A stretch of 64,000 bases of DNA from Bradyrhizobium iriomotense (GTDB taxonomy: Bacteria; Pseudomonadota; Alphaproteobacteria; Rhizobiales; Xanthobacteraceae). The stretch is taken from the NCBI RefSeq assembly GCF_018129405.1, contig NZ_JAFCLP010000001.1:992001-1056000 (forward strand), in the 5' to 3' direction. Below, in pieces: positions 24,564-32,739 of the stretch (position 1 is the first letter of the stretch; the number at the start of each line of letters is the position of its first letter). The translations under genes and the position numbers were made by a program. The notes under the pieces were generated by a model. It saw only the letters and a program-made list of their open reading frames with translations, did not search any database and was not told the DNA's origin.

Positions 24564-24839
24564 TCAGCGGCGTGCGATCGTCCGCGCGGGATCTGCGACT
24601 TGCTTCAGCGAACGAAGCCGTACACGATCGCGGACATCCGGCAGGACATCGCCACCGCCAGCCGCTCTCCATTCGCCGATCAACAGGTTGATTTTCCGGC
24701 GCAGGTCCATCTGCGCCAGAGCCTTTTCCGTGCAGTCGCGATCCCGGTCGACGAGCTCGCGCACGGATGCCTCGACGTCGGCCATCTCCAACCTCAAGGC
24801 GCTGATTTTACGTCGAATTTCATTAATTCTGTTGTCCAT
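24564..24839 (-). CDS. Small coiled-coil protein (91 aa)
   Basis: Residues 1-60 form a long amphipathic helix (INEIRRKISALRLEMADVEA, SVRELVDRDRDCTEKALAQM) likely to make a coiled coil. The basic end (RDRVRLRSLKQVADPARTIA) may touch nucleic acid or membrane. ATG 24839 has no clear ribosome site; the AT-rich spacer upstream (24840-24890) is shared with the divergent DUF3072-like gene. Unknown family. Confidence 0.55.
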   Translation of the reverse strand: MDNRINEIRRKISALRLEMADVEASVRELVDRDRDCTEKALAQMDLRRKINLLIGEWRAAGGGDVLPDVRDRVRLRSLKQVADPARTIARR

Positions 24840-24900
24840 GGCTTGTTAGAACAAAATAAGAACATATAGTCAAGTCGCGATTTCAGGATGGAGAGCGGAG

Positions 24901-25095
24901 ATGCAGGTTCAGGGTAAATACGACGCCAAGGCTTTTCTCATGGAGCAAATGACACGGGCGCAAGGCCTGCGGCTGAAGCGGCTGAGCGAAGAGGCGTATC
25001 AGCCCGCGCAATATGCGCGGGATCTGTCCTTCGCCGAAGCCGCGCGCCGCATCCGGGTGCTGGAGGCCGAGATCGAGCTGGCGAACTCTTTCTAG
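24901..25095 (+). CDS. DUF3072-like small protein (64 aa)
   Basis: The protein has MTRAQGLRLKRLSEEAYQPA then LSFAEAARRIRVLEAEIE. This fits the short DUF3072 pattern (mT..Qa..L..L.eEA.....f...Lt..eA..rI..L). Such proteins have no known function. GGAG precedes the ATG. It is divergent from the coiled-coil gene. Confidence 0.6.
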   Translation: MQVQGKYDAKAFLMEQMTRAQGLRLKRLSEEAYQPAQYARDLSFAEAARRIRVLEAEIELANSF

Positions 25096-25133
25096 ACTGC
25101 GTCGCGCATTCGCAGCGTTGCATGCGCGCTCTC

Positions 25134-25158
25134 GGAACCATGTTTATGTCGAACGGTT
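25134..25158 (+). promoter_or_regulatory. Candidate EcfG promoter
   Basis: GGAAC (25134-25138), 16 bases, GGTT (25155-25158), one mismatch to consensus. It is 24 bases before the ATG of the lysine-rich protein. Confidence 0.5.
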
Positions 25159-25182
25159 CTCCCCGGCCAAGGGAGAAAATGC

Positions 25183-25437
25183 ATGGCACGCAAGGCAAAG
25201 AAGCGTCGCTACTCGCGCAGCTCCGGAAGCGATGTCGAGAGCGAAATGCGTCGCTACAAGAAAGGCACCGCAAAGAGCGGCCGCGGCGGACGCGTGAAGA
25301 GCCGCAAGCAGGCGATCGCGATTGGACTCTCGAAGGCCCGCAAGAAGGGCAAGAAGGTCCCGAAGAAAGCGTCCAAGCGGAAGACGTCCAAGAAAGCGGC
25401 AAAGAAATCGTCGAAGCGCAAATCCAGCAAGCGGTGA
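25183..25437 (+). CDS. DUF6496 protein with histone H1-like lysine-rich tail
   Basis: The 84-residue protein has a core SDVESEMRRYKKGTAKSGRG followed by RVKSRKQAIAIGLSKARKKG, which is the DUF6496 pattern. The tail is almost pure Lys/Ser/Arg (KKASKRKTSKKAAKKSSKRK), like bacterial H1-type proteins. Strong positive charge suggests binding to DNA or RNA; chromatin compaction under stress is a plausible inference. GGGAG precedes the ATG and an EcfG-like promoter lies directly upstream. A similar Lys/Arg-rich segment opens the ferritin-like protein at 51154. Confidence 0.75.
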   Translation: MARKAKKRRYSRSSGSDVESEMRRYKKGTAKSGRGGRVKSRKQAIAIGLSKARKKGKKVPKKASKRKTSKKAAKKSSKRKSSKR

Positions 25438-25449
25438 TGCTGACTCGCG

Positions 25450-25812
25450 TCAGATCATGCTGCCCGGCATGAAGCACCGGATCGAAATCCCGAACGCCGT
25501 CTTCACCGGCCAAACCATGGTGCGCCCCGCGCGGTTCGGTTCGGTGATGACGGCTTCATCCGGCACATCCACCCATTGACCGTCGAGGCGCACGCGATAA
25601 TGCCCGTCGTGCGATTCCCAATCGGGGTCGGAGACGGCAAACCCATCGGCATCCGAGCAGCACGGGCCGAGATGGCTGCGCAGACTGTCGAACCACGGCT
25701 TGAGCGGTGAATTGGCATATCGGCCGTCGTCGCGCCCGAGGGCGCTACCGGTCGACAGCACGAGCGGCGCCACGAGCAGCGCACGTCTCAGCGAGAGCTT
25801 CAATCGAACCAT
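25450..25812 (-). CDS. Secreted hypothetical protein with CC motif
   Basis: The 120-residue protein has a signal peptide (to about residue 27) and a mature part with YANSPLKPWFDSLRSHLGPC then CSDADGF, DGHYRVRLDGQWVDVPDEAV and RCFMPGSMI. I have seen this pattern in many Bradyrhizobium secreted proteins; its function is unknown. Paired cysteines (CC and RCF) suggest disulphides. ATG 25812 is chosen because it opens the signal peptide. The gene converges on the DUF6496 gene, the stops 12 bases apart. Confidence 0.7.
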   Translation of the reverse strand: MVRLKLSLRRALLVAPLVLSTGSALGRDDGRYANSPLKPWFDSLRSHLGPCCSDADGFAVSDPDWESHDGHYRVRLDGQWVDVPDEAVITEPNRAGRTMVWPVKTAFGISIRCFMPGSMI

Positions 25813-26005
25813 GTCGGCACCGATCAAATGCGAACACCGGCGGGTTCCACAAAGCAGCCGGACGTTCGGAACTCCACCCCCTGCAGGTAATATGGACTCC
25901 AAAGTCTGACGAGCGAACGCGGCTTTTTCGGACGAACCCGTCACCAATGCTGCCGTTAACGAGAATGTTATCGTCGGCCTGTGGGTATCTTTCACGCCGG
26001 CACGA

Positions 26006-26031
26006 AAAAGGCGGCCCGCGGGCCGCCTTTT
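26006..26031 (-). terminator. Rho-independent terminator of the protease gene
   Basis: A perfect 26-base palindrome with arms AAAAGGCGGCCCG and CGGGCCGCCTTTT. It ends 24 bases from the protease stop and continues in T on the minus strand. Confidence 0.8.
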
Positions 26032-26055
26032 GAATTGCTGTTGAAGGCGAAAGAC

Positions 26056-27603
26056 TTACGCGAGCGGCACGGCGACGAACCGGGTCGCCTCGGCGCCCTT
26101 CACCTGAAGCAGCACGCTGTTCTTGCCGGACGATTTCGCCTGCGCCAATTCGGCGCGGACGTCGCCGACGCTGGCGACGGGCTTACCGCCGACATTGAGG
26201 ATGACGTCGCCGGTCTGGATGCCACGCTGTGCTGCCGGCCCCTTCGGATCGACCTCGGTAACGACGACACCCTTCTGGCCGGCGCCCTGCACCTCGCCGG
26301 CCGGCGCGAGGCTAAGCCCGAGGCGCGGCGTGCCCTTGTCCGGCTGCGCCTTGCCCTCGTCGGCTTTACCGCTTCCCTGGGCCTGCCGCTCGTTCGGCAA
26401 CTCCCCAAGCGTGAGCGTTACCGTCTTGGCTCCGCCCTTGTGGAAGACATCGAGCTTCACGGACGTGCCCGGTGCCAGCGTTGCGATGGTGCGGGCAAGA
26501 TCGCGGGAGTCCTTGATCGCGGTGCCGTTGACGGCGGTGATGACGTCACCCGCCTCGATGCCGGCCTTCGCCGCCGGGCTGCCGTCCTGCGGATTGTCGA
26601 CGATCGCGCCGCGCGCCTCCTTCAGGCCGAGGCTGTCGGCGATGTCGGCGGTCACCGGCTGCACCTGCACGCCGAGCCAGCCGCGGGTCACCGCACCCTT
26701 GTCCTTCAACTGCGCGACGACGAGCTTTGCGGTCGTCGCCGGGATGTCGAAGCCGATCCCGACCGAGCCGCCGGACGGCGAGAAGATCGCCGTGTTCACG
26801 CCGATCACGTTGCCGTTCATGTCGAAAGCCGGACCGCCGGAATTGCCCTTGTTGATGGGCGCGTCGATCTGGATGAAGTCGTCATAGGGCCCGTTGCCGA
26901 TGTCGCGGCCACTGGCCGAGACGATGCCGGCGGTCACGGTGCCGCCGAGGCCGAAGGGATTGCCGACCGCAACCACCCAGTCGCCGATCCGCGGCTTCTG
27001 GTCGGCGAATTTGACGAAGGGAAAGTCCTTCTTGCCGTCGACCTTGATCAGCGCAAGATCGGTCTTCGGATCGGTGCCGACCACCTTCGCGGTGTAGGTC
27101 GTGCCGTCGTCCATGGTGACTTGCACGGACTCGGCGTGGTCGACGACGTGATTGTTGGTCACGGCGTAGCCGTCGGCGGAGATGAAGAAGCCGGAGCCTT
27201 CGCCGGTGACCATCTGGTGACGCTGGCGCGGCATGCCGTTCATGCCGCCCGGGCCGCGGAAGCCGAACTGCCGCGAGAACTGGTCGAACGGCGAATCCTC
27301 GTCGGAGTCCATCCGGTTCTGTTGCAGCATCGCATTCTTGTCGTTGTCGCGGTCGATCTTGACCCGCACCGAGATCACGGCGGGCTTGACCTTGGCGACG
27401 AGGTCGGCGAAGCCCGGCGGGGTCGCGGCGGTTTCCGCGGCGTGCGCGGGCGAGACCAGGGAGGTCAGGCCGAACTGCGCGGACCCGGGAGAGCCGGCCA
27501 GCACGGCCACGCCAAGCGCGGCCACGGTGCCGAGCAGCGCAAGCCGGCGCGGTCTCAGGATCTTCCCGGTCGTGGTGGTGTCGGAATTGACGTGATCGTT
27601 CAT
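26056..27603 (-). CDS. degP: DegP/HtrA-family periplasmic serine protease
   Basis: The 515-residue protein begins with an N-terminal basic segment and a membrane/signal helix (LALLGTVAALGVAVLAG), so it is periplasmic. The trypsin-like domain has the triad: H in TNNHVVD, D in TDPKTDLALI, S in NKGNSGGPAF. Two PDZ domains follow (about 290-380 and 415-505), joined by a Lys/Gly-rich linker. DegP enzymes degrade and refold misfolded envelope proteins. ATG 27603 begins MNDHVNSDTTTTGK; the long in-frame extension upstream is not coding. It is divergent from the universal stress protein gene. A Q/M-rich insert near residues 85-125 is usual for the LA loop. Confidence 0.9.
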   Translation of the reverse strand: MNDHVNSDTTTTGKILRPRRLALLGTVAALGVAVLAGSPGSAQFGLTSLVSPAHAAETAATPPGFADLVAKVKPAVISVRVKIDRDNDKNAMLQQNRMDSDEDSPFDQFSRQFGFRGPGGMNGMPRQRHQMVTGEGSGFFISADGYAVTNNHVVDHAESVQVTMDDGTTYTAKVVGTDPKTDLALIKVDGKKDFPFVKFADQKPRIGDWVVAVGNPFGLGGTVTAGIVSASGRDIGNGPYDDFIQIDAPINKGNSGGPAFDMNGNVIGVNTAIFSPSGGSVGIGFDIPATTAKLVVAQLKDKGAVTRGWLGVQVQPVTADIADSLGLKEARGAIVDNPQDGSPAAKAGIEAGDVITAVNGTAIKDSRDLARTIATLAPGTSVKLDVFHKGGAKTVTLTLGELPNERQAQGSGKADEGKAQPDKGTPRLGLSLAPAGEVQGAGQKGVVVTEVDPKGPAAQRGIQTGDVILNVGGKPVASVGDVRAELAQAKSSGKNSVLLQVKGAEATRFVAVPLA

Positions 27604-27732
27604 GTCGAAATGTCCATGTTGGGTCAGGTGTCGCCTTGCACCCAACATGGTCGTTGCCACCTTACGGCGTTCCGTCCACGCGATTAAATCTTGGCAACGG
27701 TGCTGCGGCCGGCCAAAATCGCGGCTGCACAT

Positions 27733-27746
27733 TTGATGCAGCTCAA
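27733..27746. promoter_or_regulatory. FixK/FNR-type box upstream of usp
   Basis: TTGA-TGCAGC-TCAA is a perfect palindromic FNR/FixK2 half-site pair (consensus TTGA-N6-TCAA). It lies 61 bases before the usp ATG, which would put it near -40 if transcription starts about 20-25 bases before the ATG. FixK2 controls low-oxygen genes in Bradyrhizobium. Confidence 0.5.
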
Positions 27747-27807
27747 GGCTGCCGCTCCGCGCAGTGGAAGACTGCAACTGTCGTACGATGTCGATCGGAG
27801 GCGCGCC

Positions 27808-28644
27808 ATGTACAAAGACATTCTCGTCCACATCCCGACCGAGCGGCCGATGCGCACCGTGATCGAGGGCTCGATCTCGCTCGCGGCGCATCTCAACGCC
27901 CATCTCGACGCGGTCGCGGTCGGCTATGTCGCGAGCAGCGCGGCCTACGTCATGGACGGCGGTGCCGCCATGGCGGCCGTGTTCGAGCTCGAGCGCGAGC
28001 GCGCCCTGGAGCGGGCCGAGGCCGCGCTCGAGGTGTTCAAGAGCGAAGCGGCGAACGCCGGCATCTCCTACGCCTGCCATCCGCTCGGCGCGATCCCCGC
28101 CGATGCAGCCGGCTCGCTCGGTGCGATGGCGCGGCTGCACGATCTCAGCATCGTGCTCCAGCCCGATCCGGCGCAAGGCTCGTTCGACAACGAAGTGCCC
28201 GGCGAAATCCTGTTCCAGGCCGGCGGCCCGGTGCTGTTCCTGCCCTACACGTTCCGTGGTGCCTTCAAGGCGAGGCGGATCGGCATTTGCTGGGATGGCA
28301 GCCGCGTCGCCGCCCGCGCGATGCGCGACGCAGCGACGTTCCTGGCGCGTGCCGAGGGGATCATGCTCATCACGATCAACGAAGCCGATGCGGTCCCGGG
28401 CGAGGTGTCGGCCAGCAATCTGGCGAGGCATCTTGGCCGGCGCGGACTGTCGACCCACACGGTCGGTCTGTCAGCCGCCCGCTCCGACATCCAGCCGACC
28501 ATCCTGTCGCTGGCGGCCGACGAGGGCCTCGATCTGCTGGTGATGGGCGGCTACGGCCATTCGCGGCTGCAGGAGCGCTTTCTCGGCGGCGTTACCCGGG
28601 CCATGCTGGAGGCCATGACAGTGCCGACGCTGATGTCGCATTGA
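27808..28644 (+). CDS. Universal stress protein (double UspA-like)
   Basis: The 278-residue protein opens YKDILVHIPTERPMRTVIEG and contains the second-half motif LLVMGGYGHSRLQERFLGGV followed by TRAMLE, the ATP-binding G-x2-G-x9-G(S/T) region of Usp domains. The length fits two tandem Usp folds, the first degenerate. GGAGG lies before ATG 27808; longer frames are rejected. The FixK-type box upstream suggests induction by low oxygen. It is divergent from degP. Confidence 0.8.
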   Translation: MYKDILVHIPTERPMRTVIEGSISLAAHLNAHLDAVAVGYVASSAAYVMDGGAAMAAVFELERERALERAEAALEVFKSEAANAGISYACHPLGAIPADAAGSLGAMARLHDLSIVLQPDPAQGSFDNEVPGEILFQAGGPVLFLPYTFRGAFKARRIGICWDGSRVAARAMRDAATFLARAEGIMLITINEADAVPGEVSASNLARHLGRRGLSTHTVGLSAARSDIQPTILSLAADEGLDLLVMGGYGHSRLQERFLGGVTRAMLEAMTVPTLMSH

Positions 28645-28663
28645 TCGATCCGCAACGGATTGA

Positions 28664-29551
28664 TCACACGCCCCTGTCATTCGGATTGGCAACCGCATCC
28701 TTCAGCGGCGCGGGCATCGGGAAGTTCAGGTTCACGTTCTTGGGCGGAATCGGTTTCGTGAACCATTTCGCGTAGAGTTCTGCGAACTGGCCGCTCTTCA
28801 TCATCGCGCCAAGCGTCCTGTCGACCAGCTCCTTGAAGTCCGGATCACCCTTCCGAATGATCAGTCCGTAAGGCTCCGTGCGCAGACTGTCGTCGATGAT
28901 CCGCCAGTTGTCCGGCGTCTGGCTGTTGGCGATGAGGCCGGCGAGCAGGATGTCGTCCATCACGAACGCGTCGCTGCGTCCCGTCGTGAGAGCAAGGAAC
29001 GACGCGGCGTGGTCCGGCGACAGCACCTGCTTGACCTCGAACTTCTTCTCCTGGCCGCGTGCCAGAAGCAGGGCAATTGACGTCGAGCCAGTGGTCAGCG
29101 CGACCGGCTTGTCCTTCAAGTCCTCGAACGCCCTGATCGGCCCATCCTTCCTGACCACCGCGCGAATGCTCGAAACGAAGATGGTGTTGCTGAAGGCCAC
29201 CACCTTCTGCCGCTCCAGCGTGTTGGTGGCGGGACCGCAGACGATGTCGATGGTCCCGTTCTCGATCAGCGGAATCTGCGTGCTGAGTTGGATCGGCTGC
29301 AGCTTGGTCTGGAGCGAGGGAAGCTTCAGCTCGTCCTTCACGGCATCGACGATCCGCGCGCAAAGGTCCATCGCGAAGCCGACCGGCTTCTGATTGTCGT
29401 CGAGATAGGAGAACGGGACCGAGACATCGCGGTGCCCGAGCCGGATTTCGCCGGCCGCCTTGATCTTGGCCAGCGTCCCATCAGGAGCTTGAGCCAGAGC
29501 AGAGCCCGAGGCTGCAGTCAAAAACACAAGTGAATACAGCAGCCCCTTCAT
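28664..29551 (-). CDS. ABC transporter periplasmic binding protein, amino-acid type
   Basis: The 295-residue protein has a signal peptide (MKGLLYSLVFLTAASGSALA) and the SBP_bac_3 fold: LAKIKAAGEIRLGHRDVSVP, then FSYLDDNQKPVGFAMDLCAR, IDIVCGPATNTLERQKVVAF and YGLIIRKGDPDFKELVDRTL. It resembles GltI/glutamate-aspartate binding proteins. AGGAG precedes ATG 29551. No permease or ATPase gene is adjacent, so it must share a transporter elsewhere or act in signalling. It is divergent from a GntR regulator and an FAD oxidoreductase, suggesting uptake of the oxidase substrate. Confidence 0.82.
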   Translation of the reverse strand: MKGLLYSLVFLTAASGSALAQAPDGTLAKIKAAGEIRLGHRDVSVPFSYLDDNQKPVGFAMDLCARIVDAVKDELKLPSLQTKLQPIQLSTQIPLIENGTIDIVCGPATNTLERQKVVAFSNTIFVSSIRAVVRKDGPIRAFEDLKDKPVALTTGSTSIALLLARGQEKKFEVKQVLSPDHAASFLALTTGRSDAFVMDDILLAGLIANSQTPDNWRIIDDSLRTEPYGLIIRKGDPDFKELVDRTLGAMMKSGQFAELYAKWFTKPIPPKNVNLNFPMPAPLKDAVANPNDRGV

Positions 29552-29565
29552 GGCCTCACTCCTAA

Positions 29566-29634
29566 ATTGGATACAATCACACGATATTTTATACACTATC
29601 TTGCATAATCTACCAACTGATTTTATACAATCCA
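29566..29634. promoter_or_regulatory. GntR operator region with repeated GATATTTTATAC-type sites
   Basis: The AT-rich spacer between the binding-protein gene and the GntR gene contains GATATTTTATAC (29583-29594), GATTTTATAC (about 29619-29628) and TTGGATACAATC (about 29567-29578). The 12-base core GATATTTTATAC occurs again, inverted, before the second GntR gene (63081-63092). FCD-type GntR proteins bind such AT-rich sites. Confidence 0.5.
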
Positions 29635-29662
29635 TCCTGGGTCAACCGCGACGAGATGCCGG

Positions 29663-30352
29663 ATGAAATCGGAAGCAGCGGCGAAGCAACGCAACGGCGG
29701 CCTTCACGGCTCGACGCCCGACACGGTCCGCGAGGCGCTGAGGCGCGCGATCAGCGCCGGCGAGCTCGCGCCTGGCATTCAGCTCCGGCAGGACGAGCTC
29801 GCCGAAAAATTCGGGACCAGCCGCATCCCCGTCAGAGAGGCGCTGCGGCAGTTGGAGGCCGAGGGCTTTGTGACGTTCCTGCCCAATCGCGGGGCGGTGG
29901 TCTCGGATCTCTCCATCGACGAGGTCGTCGAGCTGCTCGAAATCCGCATCGCGCTCGAATGCCACGCGCTGCGCCTTGCCATCCCGGCCATGGGCGACAT
30001 CGATCTCGACGACGCCCGTGCAATCCTGCGCTCCTATGATGACGAACCCGATCCGGCGAAATGGGGCGCGTTCAACTGGCGCTTCCACAAGGCGCTCTAC
30101 GCCCCCTGCAACAGCCCGCGCCTGCTCGCGATGATCGAGGCCAACTACGGCCACGTGGGCCGCTTCACGCGCGCGCTGGTCTCGCGCGCCACCGGCAAGG
30201 ATCGACCCCAGCGCGAACATTACCAGTTGCTCGAATACTGCCGCGACGGCGACGTCGAGAAGGCCGTGCGCCTGCTGCGCGAGCACATCGTGCAGACGCA
30301 GAAGACGCTGCGATCGGCACAGCGGCATGCATCACGGGGCGAGACCGATTGA
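29663..30352 (+). CDS. GntR-family regulator, FCD type
   Basis: The 229-residue protein has an N-terminal winged helix (TVREALRRAISAGELAPGIQ, then LAEKFGTSRIPVREALRQLE and GFVTFLPNRGAVV). The FCD ligand domain has LLEIRIALECHALRLAIP and the metal/ligand histidines in FNWRFHKALY and REHYQLLEYC. It probably represses the divergent transport gene and/or the downstream oxidoreductase until its small acid ligand is present. The oxidoreductase gene starts 43 bases downstream. Confidence 0.87.
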   Translation: MKSEAAAKQRNGGLHGSTPDTVREALRRAISAGELAPGIQLRQDELAEKFGTSRIPVREALRQLEAEGFVTFLPNRGAVVSDLSIDEVVELLEIRIALECHALRLAIPAMGDIDLDDARAILRSYDDEPDPAKWGAFNWRFHKALYAPCNSPRLLAMIEANYGHVGRFTRALVSRATGKDRPQREHYQLLEYCRDGDVEKAVRLLREHIVQTQKTLRSAQRHASRGETD

Positions 30353-30395
30353 TCTTGGGATCAATCCGCCCCCACCGCGTTCAAGGAGAGTCCGC

Positions 30396-31763
30396 TTGAA
30401 GACGAACGACGTCGAAATCCTGGTCATTGGTGCCGGCATGGCGGGCCTCGCCACGGCCTATTACCTCGCCGTCGAGCACAAGCGCGCGCGCCTGTTGATC
30501 GTGGACGAAGGCCAGCCGATGGCGCTGACGTCCGCCCAGTCTGGCGAGAACTATCGCAACTGGTGGCCGCATCCAACCATGGCGGCGTTCACTGACCACA
30601 GCACCGATCTGATGGAGGACATCGCACGGCGCACGGACAACCGCATCCACATGACGCGGCGCGGCTATCTTCTCGTGACACGAGAGGAAAAACCGGAAGA
30701 GCTGCTGCAGCAGTTGCATGCCGGCTATGGTGCCTCGGCCTCGAAGCTGATCCGCCTGCACGAGGGCGCAGCCAAGGACTATTCACCCCCGCTGTCGGCC
30801 GACTGGCAGACCGCGCCCGACGGCGTCGATGTGCTGATCGGCCGCGACCTCATCCACCAATATTACCCGGCCTTCGACAGGGAGGTCGCCGCTGCGCTGC
30901 ATATCCGCAGGGCCGGCGACATCAGCGGTCAGCAGCTCGGCCAGTACATGCTGGAGACGATGCGCCCTTTGGGCGCCCAGTTTCAGCAGGCGCGCGTGGT
31001 CGGCATCGCCAAGGCCGACCGGTTCGTGGTCGACGTCATCGCCGATGGCGTGCGCCACACCATCAAGGCCGATATCATCGTCAATGCCGCCGGCCCGTTT
31101 GCGGCGCACATCGCAGCCATGCATGGCGAAGAGCTGCCGATCTTCAACGTGCTCCAGCAGAAGATCGCCTTCGTCGACCGCAACCGCGCGGTTGACCGGA
31201 AGATGCCGTTTGCGATCGATCTCGACGGCCAGACGCTGGCTTGGTCGGCCGACGAGCGCGAGGCATTGGCCGCGTCTCCGGAACTTGCCCGCCTGCTGGA
31301 GCCGATGCCGGGCAGCATTCATTGCCGTCCCGACGGCGGCGATCACGGTCAGTGGATCAAGCTCGGTTGGGCTTTCAACCCGGAGCCGGCCGAACCCACG
31401 CGCGAACCCGAACTCAATCCCTACTTCCCGGAGATCGTGCTGCGCGCCGCAAGCCGGCTTCAGCCCGCGCTCAGGCAATATCTCGGTGCCCTGCCCCGGG
31501 ACCGGGTGCATTATGGCGGCTTCTATCCGATGACGAAGGAGAACTGGCCTCTGATCGGCGCGGCCAGAACGCCGGGCGTGTTCCTGACGACCGCCTTGTC
31601 GGGCTATGGCACCATGTCAGCATGCGCTGCCGGCGACCTCTGTGCACGCGCCCTGGTCGGCGCTCCGGCTCCGTCCTTTGCCGGCGTTCTCTCGCTCGCG
31701 CGTCACGAGAACAAGGCGCTCATGGACGAGCTTGAGAGCGCAGAGAGCCGCGGGCTGCTGTGA
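30396..31763 (+). CDS. FAD-dependent oxidoreductase, DadA/sarcosine-oxidase type
   Basis: The 455-residue DAO-family flavoenzyme opens with ILVIGAGMAGLATAYYLA (FAD ADP-binding GxGxxG), then DEGQPMALTSAQSGENYRNW, where the SGENYRNWWPH segment is typical of glycine/D-amino acid oxidases. NAAGPFAAHIAAM lies in mid-protein and the C-terminal flavin contact is TTALSGYGTMSA. I start at TTG 30396, seven bases after AAGGAG; no ATG is well placed. It should oxidise an amine or amino acid. With the GntR gene and the divergent binding protein it forms a compact uptake-and-oxidation module. Confidence 0.82.
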   Translation: MKTNDVEILVIGAGMAGLATAYYLAVEHKRARLLIVDEGQPMALTSAQSGENYRNWWPHPTMAAFTDHSTDLMEDIARRTDNRIHMTRRGYLLVTREEKPEELLQQLHAGYGASASKLIRLHEGAAKDYSPPLSADWQTAPDGVDVLIGRDLIHQYYPAFDREVAAALHIRRAGDISGQQLGQYMLETMRPLGAQFQQARVVGIAKADRFVVDVIADGVRHTIKADIIVNAAGPFAAHIAAMHGEELPIFNVLQQKIAFVDRNRAVDRKMPFAIDLDGQTLAWSADEREALAASPELARLLEPMPGSIHCRPDGGDHGQWIKLGWAFNPEPAEPTREPELNPYFPEIVLRAASRLQPALRQYLGALPRDRVHYGGFYPMTKENWPLIGAARTPGVFLTTALSGYGTMSACAAGDLCARALVGAPAPSFAGVLSLARHENKALMDELESAESRGLL

Positions 31764-31784
31764 TCACCTGCATCGCCGGCATGA

Positions 31785-31997
31785 TCATGCCGCGGCAGGG
31801 GTCTCCCATGTCGCAGCCGCTCCCGCGTCCTCATCGCGTTGCGCATTGCACGCGTCGAAATGCGCCTTCAGCGCGACCTCGGCGAGATATTCGAAATGTT
31901 CGGCCTGGCCGAGGAGTTCCCAGTTCTGAAGCGGCCTGTAGGCAGCCTGCTGTCGGCAGAGGGACGCCAGCGCCCGGTAGCGACGTACGTTCTCCAT
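31785..31997 (-). CDS. Small helical protein (70 aa), family A
   Basis: The product opens MENVRRYRALASLCRQQAAY and continues RPLQNWELLGQAEHFEYLAE. The pattern ENVRRYR.iASL.RQ.Aa.RP...W.LL.QA recurs in the gene at 43114-43311, so they are paralogues. GGGAGGG precedes the ATG. It is convergent with the FAD oxidoreductase gene. Function unknown. Confidence 0.65.
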   Translation of the reverse strand: MENVRRYRALASLCRQQAAYRPLQNWELLGQAEHFEYLAEVALKAHFDACNAQRDEDAGAAATWETPAAA

Positions 31998-32165
31998 GAG
32001 ACCCTCCCTCGCGTTCACCGCGCTTATTGTCCTGATTTGCGTCAGGCCGATGGCGTTTATGCAAAACATTTGCTGCGTGCACAACGCGCCTAACCTGGGT
32101 TAACTTTCGAGAAGACCCAGTAAGAATTTTAGTTCCAAACGTCCGCGTGGACTCTGACCCACGCG

Positions 32166-32739
32166 CTAGGCGTAGAGGCGGCGCTCCACGGTCACGCCGA
32201 CCAGGTCGAGATAGCGCTCGATCAGCTCGGGCCGGCCGACGAGGTAGCCCTGCATCTCCTCGCAGGCCTCGCGCGCCAGGAAGGCACGCTGCGCTTCCGT
32301 CTCCACGCCTTCGGCGACAACAGGGATATTCAGCGCATGCGCAAGGCTCAGGACCGCGCGGACGATCTCGGCCGATTGCGGCGTCGCCTCGAGATTGGAG
32401 ATGAAGCTGCGGTCGATCTTGATCTTGTCGAACGGAAACCGGCCTGGAACTGGACCGGCGACAAATTGACCGCGACCTGTAACGGCCGCGGCCAGGATGC
32501 CGCCTCGCGGCAGGCCTCGCGCAGCACCCATTCGCCGATCTCGACGATCAGCCCGTTCTCCTCGGCAAGCGGAATGAACTGGTCCGGCGGCACGAAGCCC
32601 CGCGTCGGGTGATCATTCGCTGGCGGTCGCGCTCGCTCGCCGCATAGGCCGCGCTGACGAGTTCGCCCAGCTTGACCACGTCGACTCGTCCGCTGGCGTC
32701 TGTGGCGCAGCGAAGCTGTTCGGCGAACAGGCGATGCAT
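32166..32739 (-). pseudogene. Decayed GGDEF/EAL cyclic-di-GMP gene with internal deletions
   Basis: Three pieces lie in order on the minus strand. First is an intact-looking N-terminus from ATG 32739 ([20 protein letters not shown] and [19 protein letters not shown]), typical of PAS-GGDEF-EAL proteins. It then jumps, in another frame, into the middle of an EAL domain ([40 protein letters not shown]). After about VQFQAG it jumps again to the EAL end ([35 protein letters not shown]). The PAS and GGDEF domains and about 65 residues of EAL, including the EITE and DDFGTG metal motifs, are missing. The gene cannot make an active phosphodiesterase. Confidence 0.75.

Noticed and set aside
25981-27687. 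A 568-residue plus-strand frame
   Set aside because: Antisense shadow of the DegP protease gene, composed mainly of Arg, Gly, Ala, Asp and Val.
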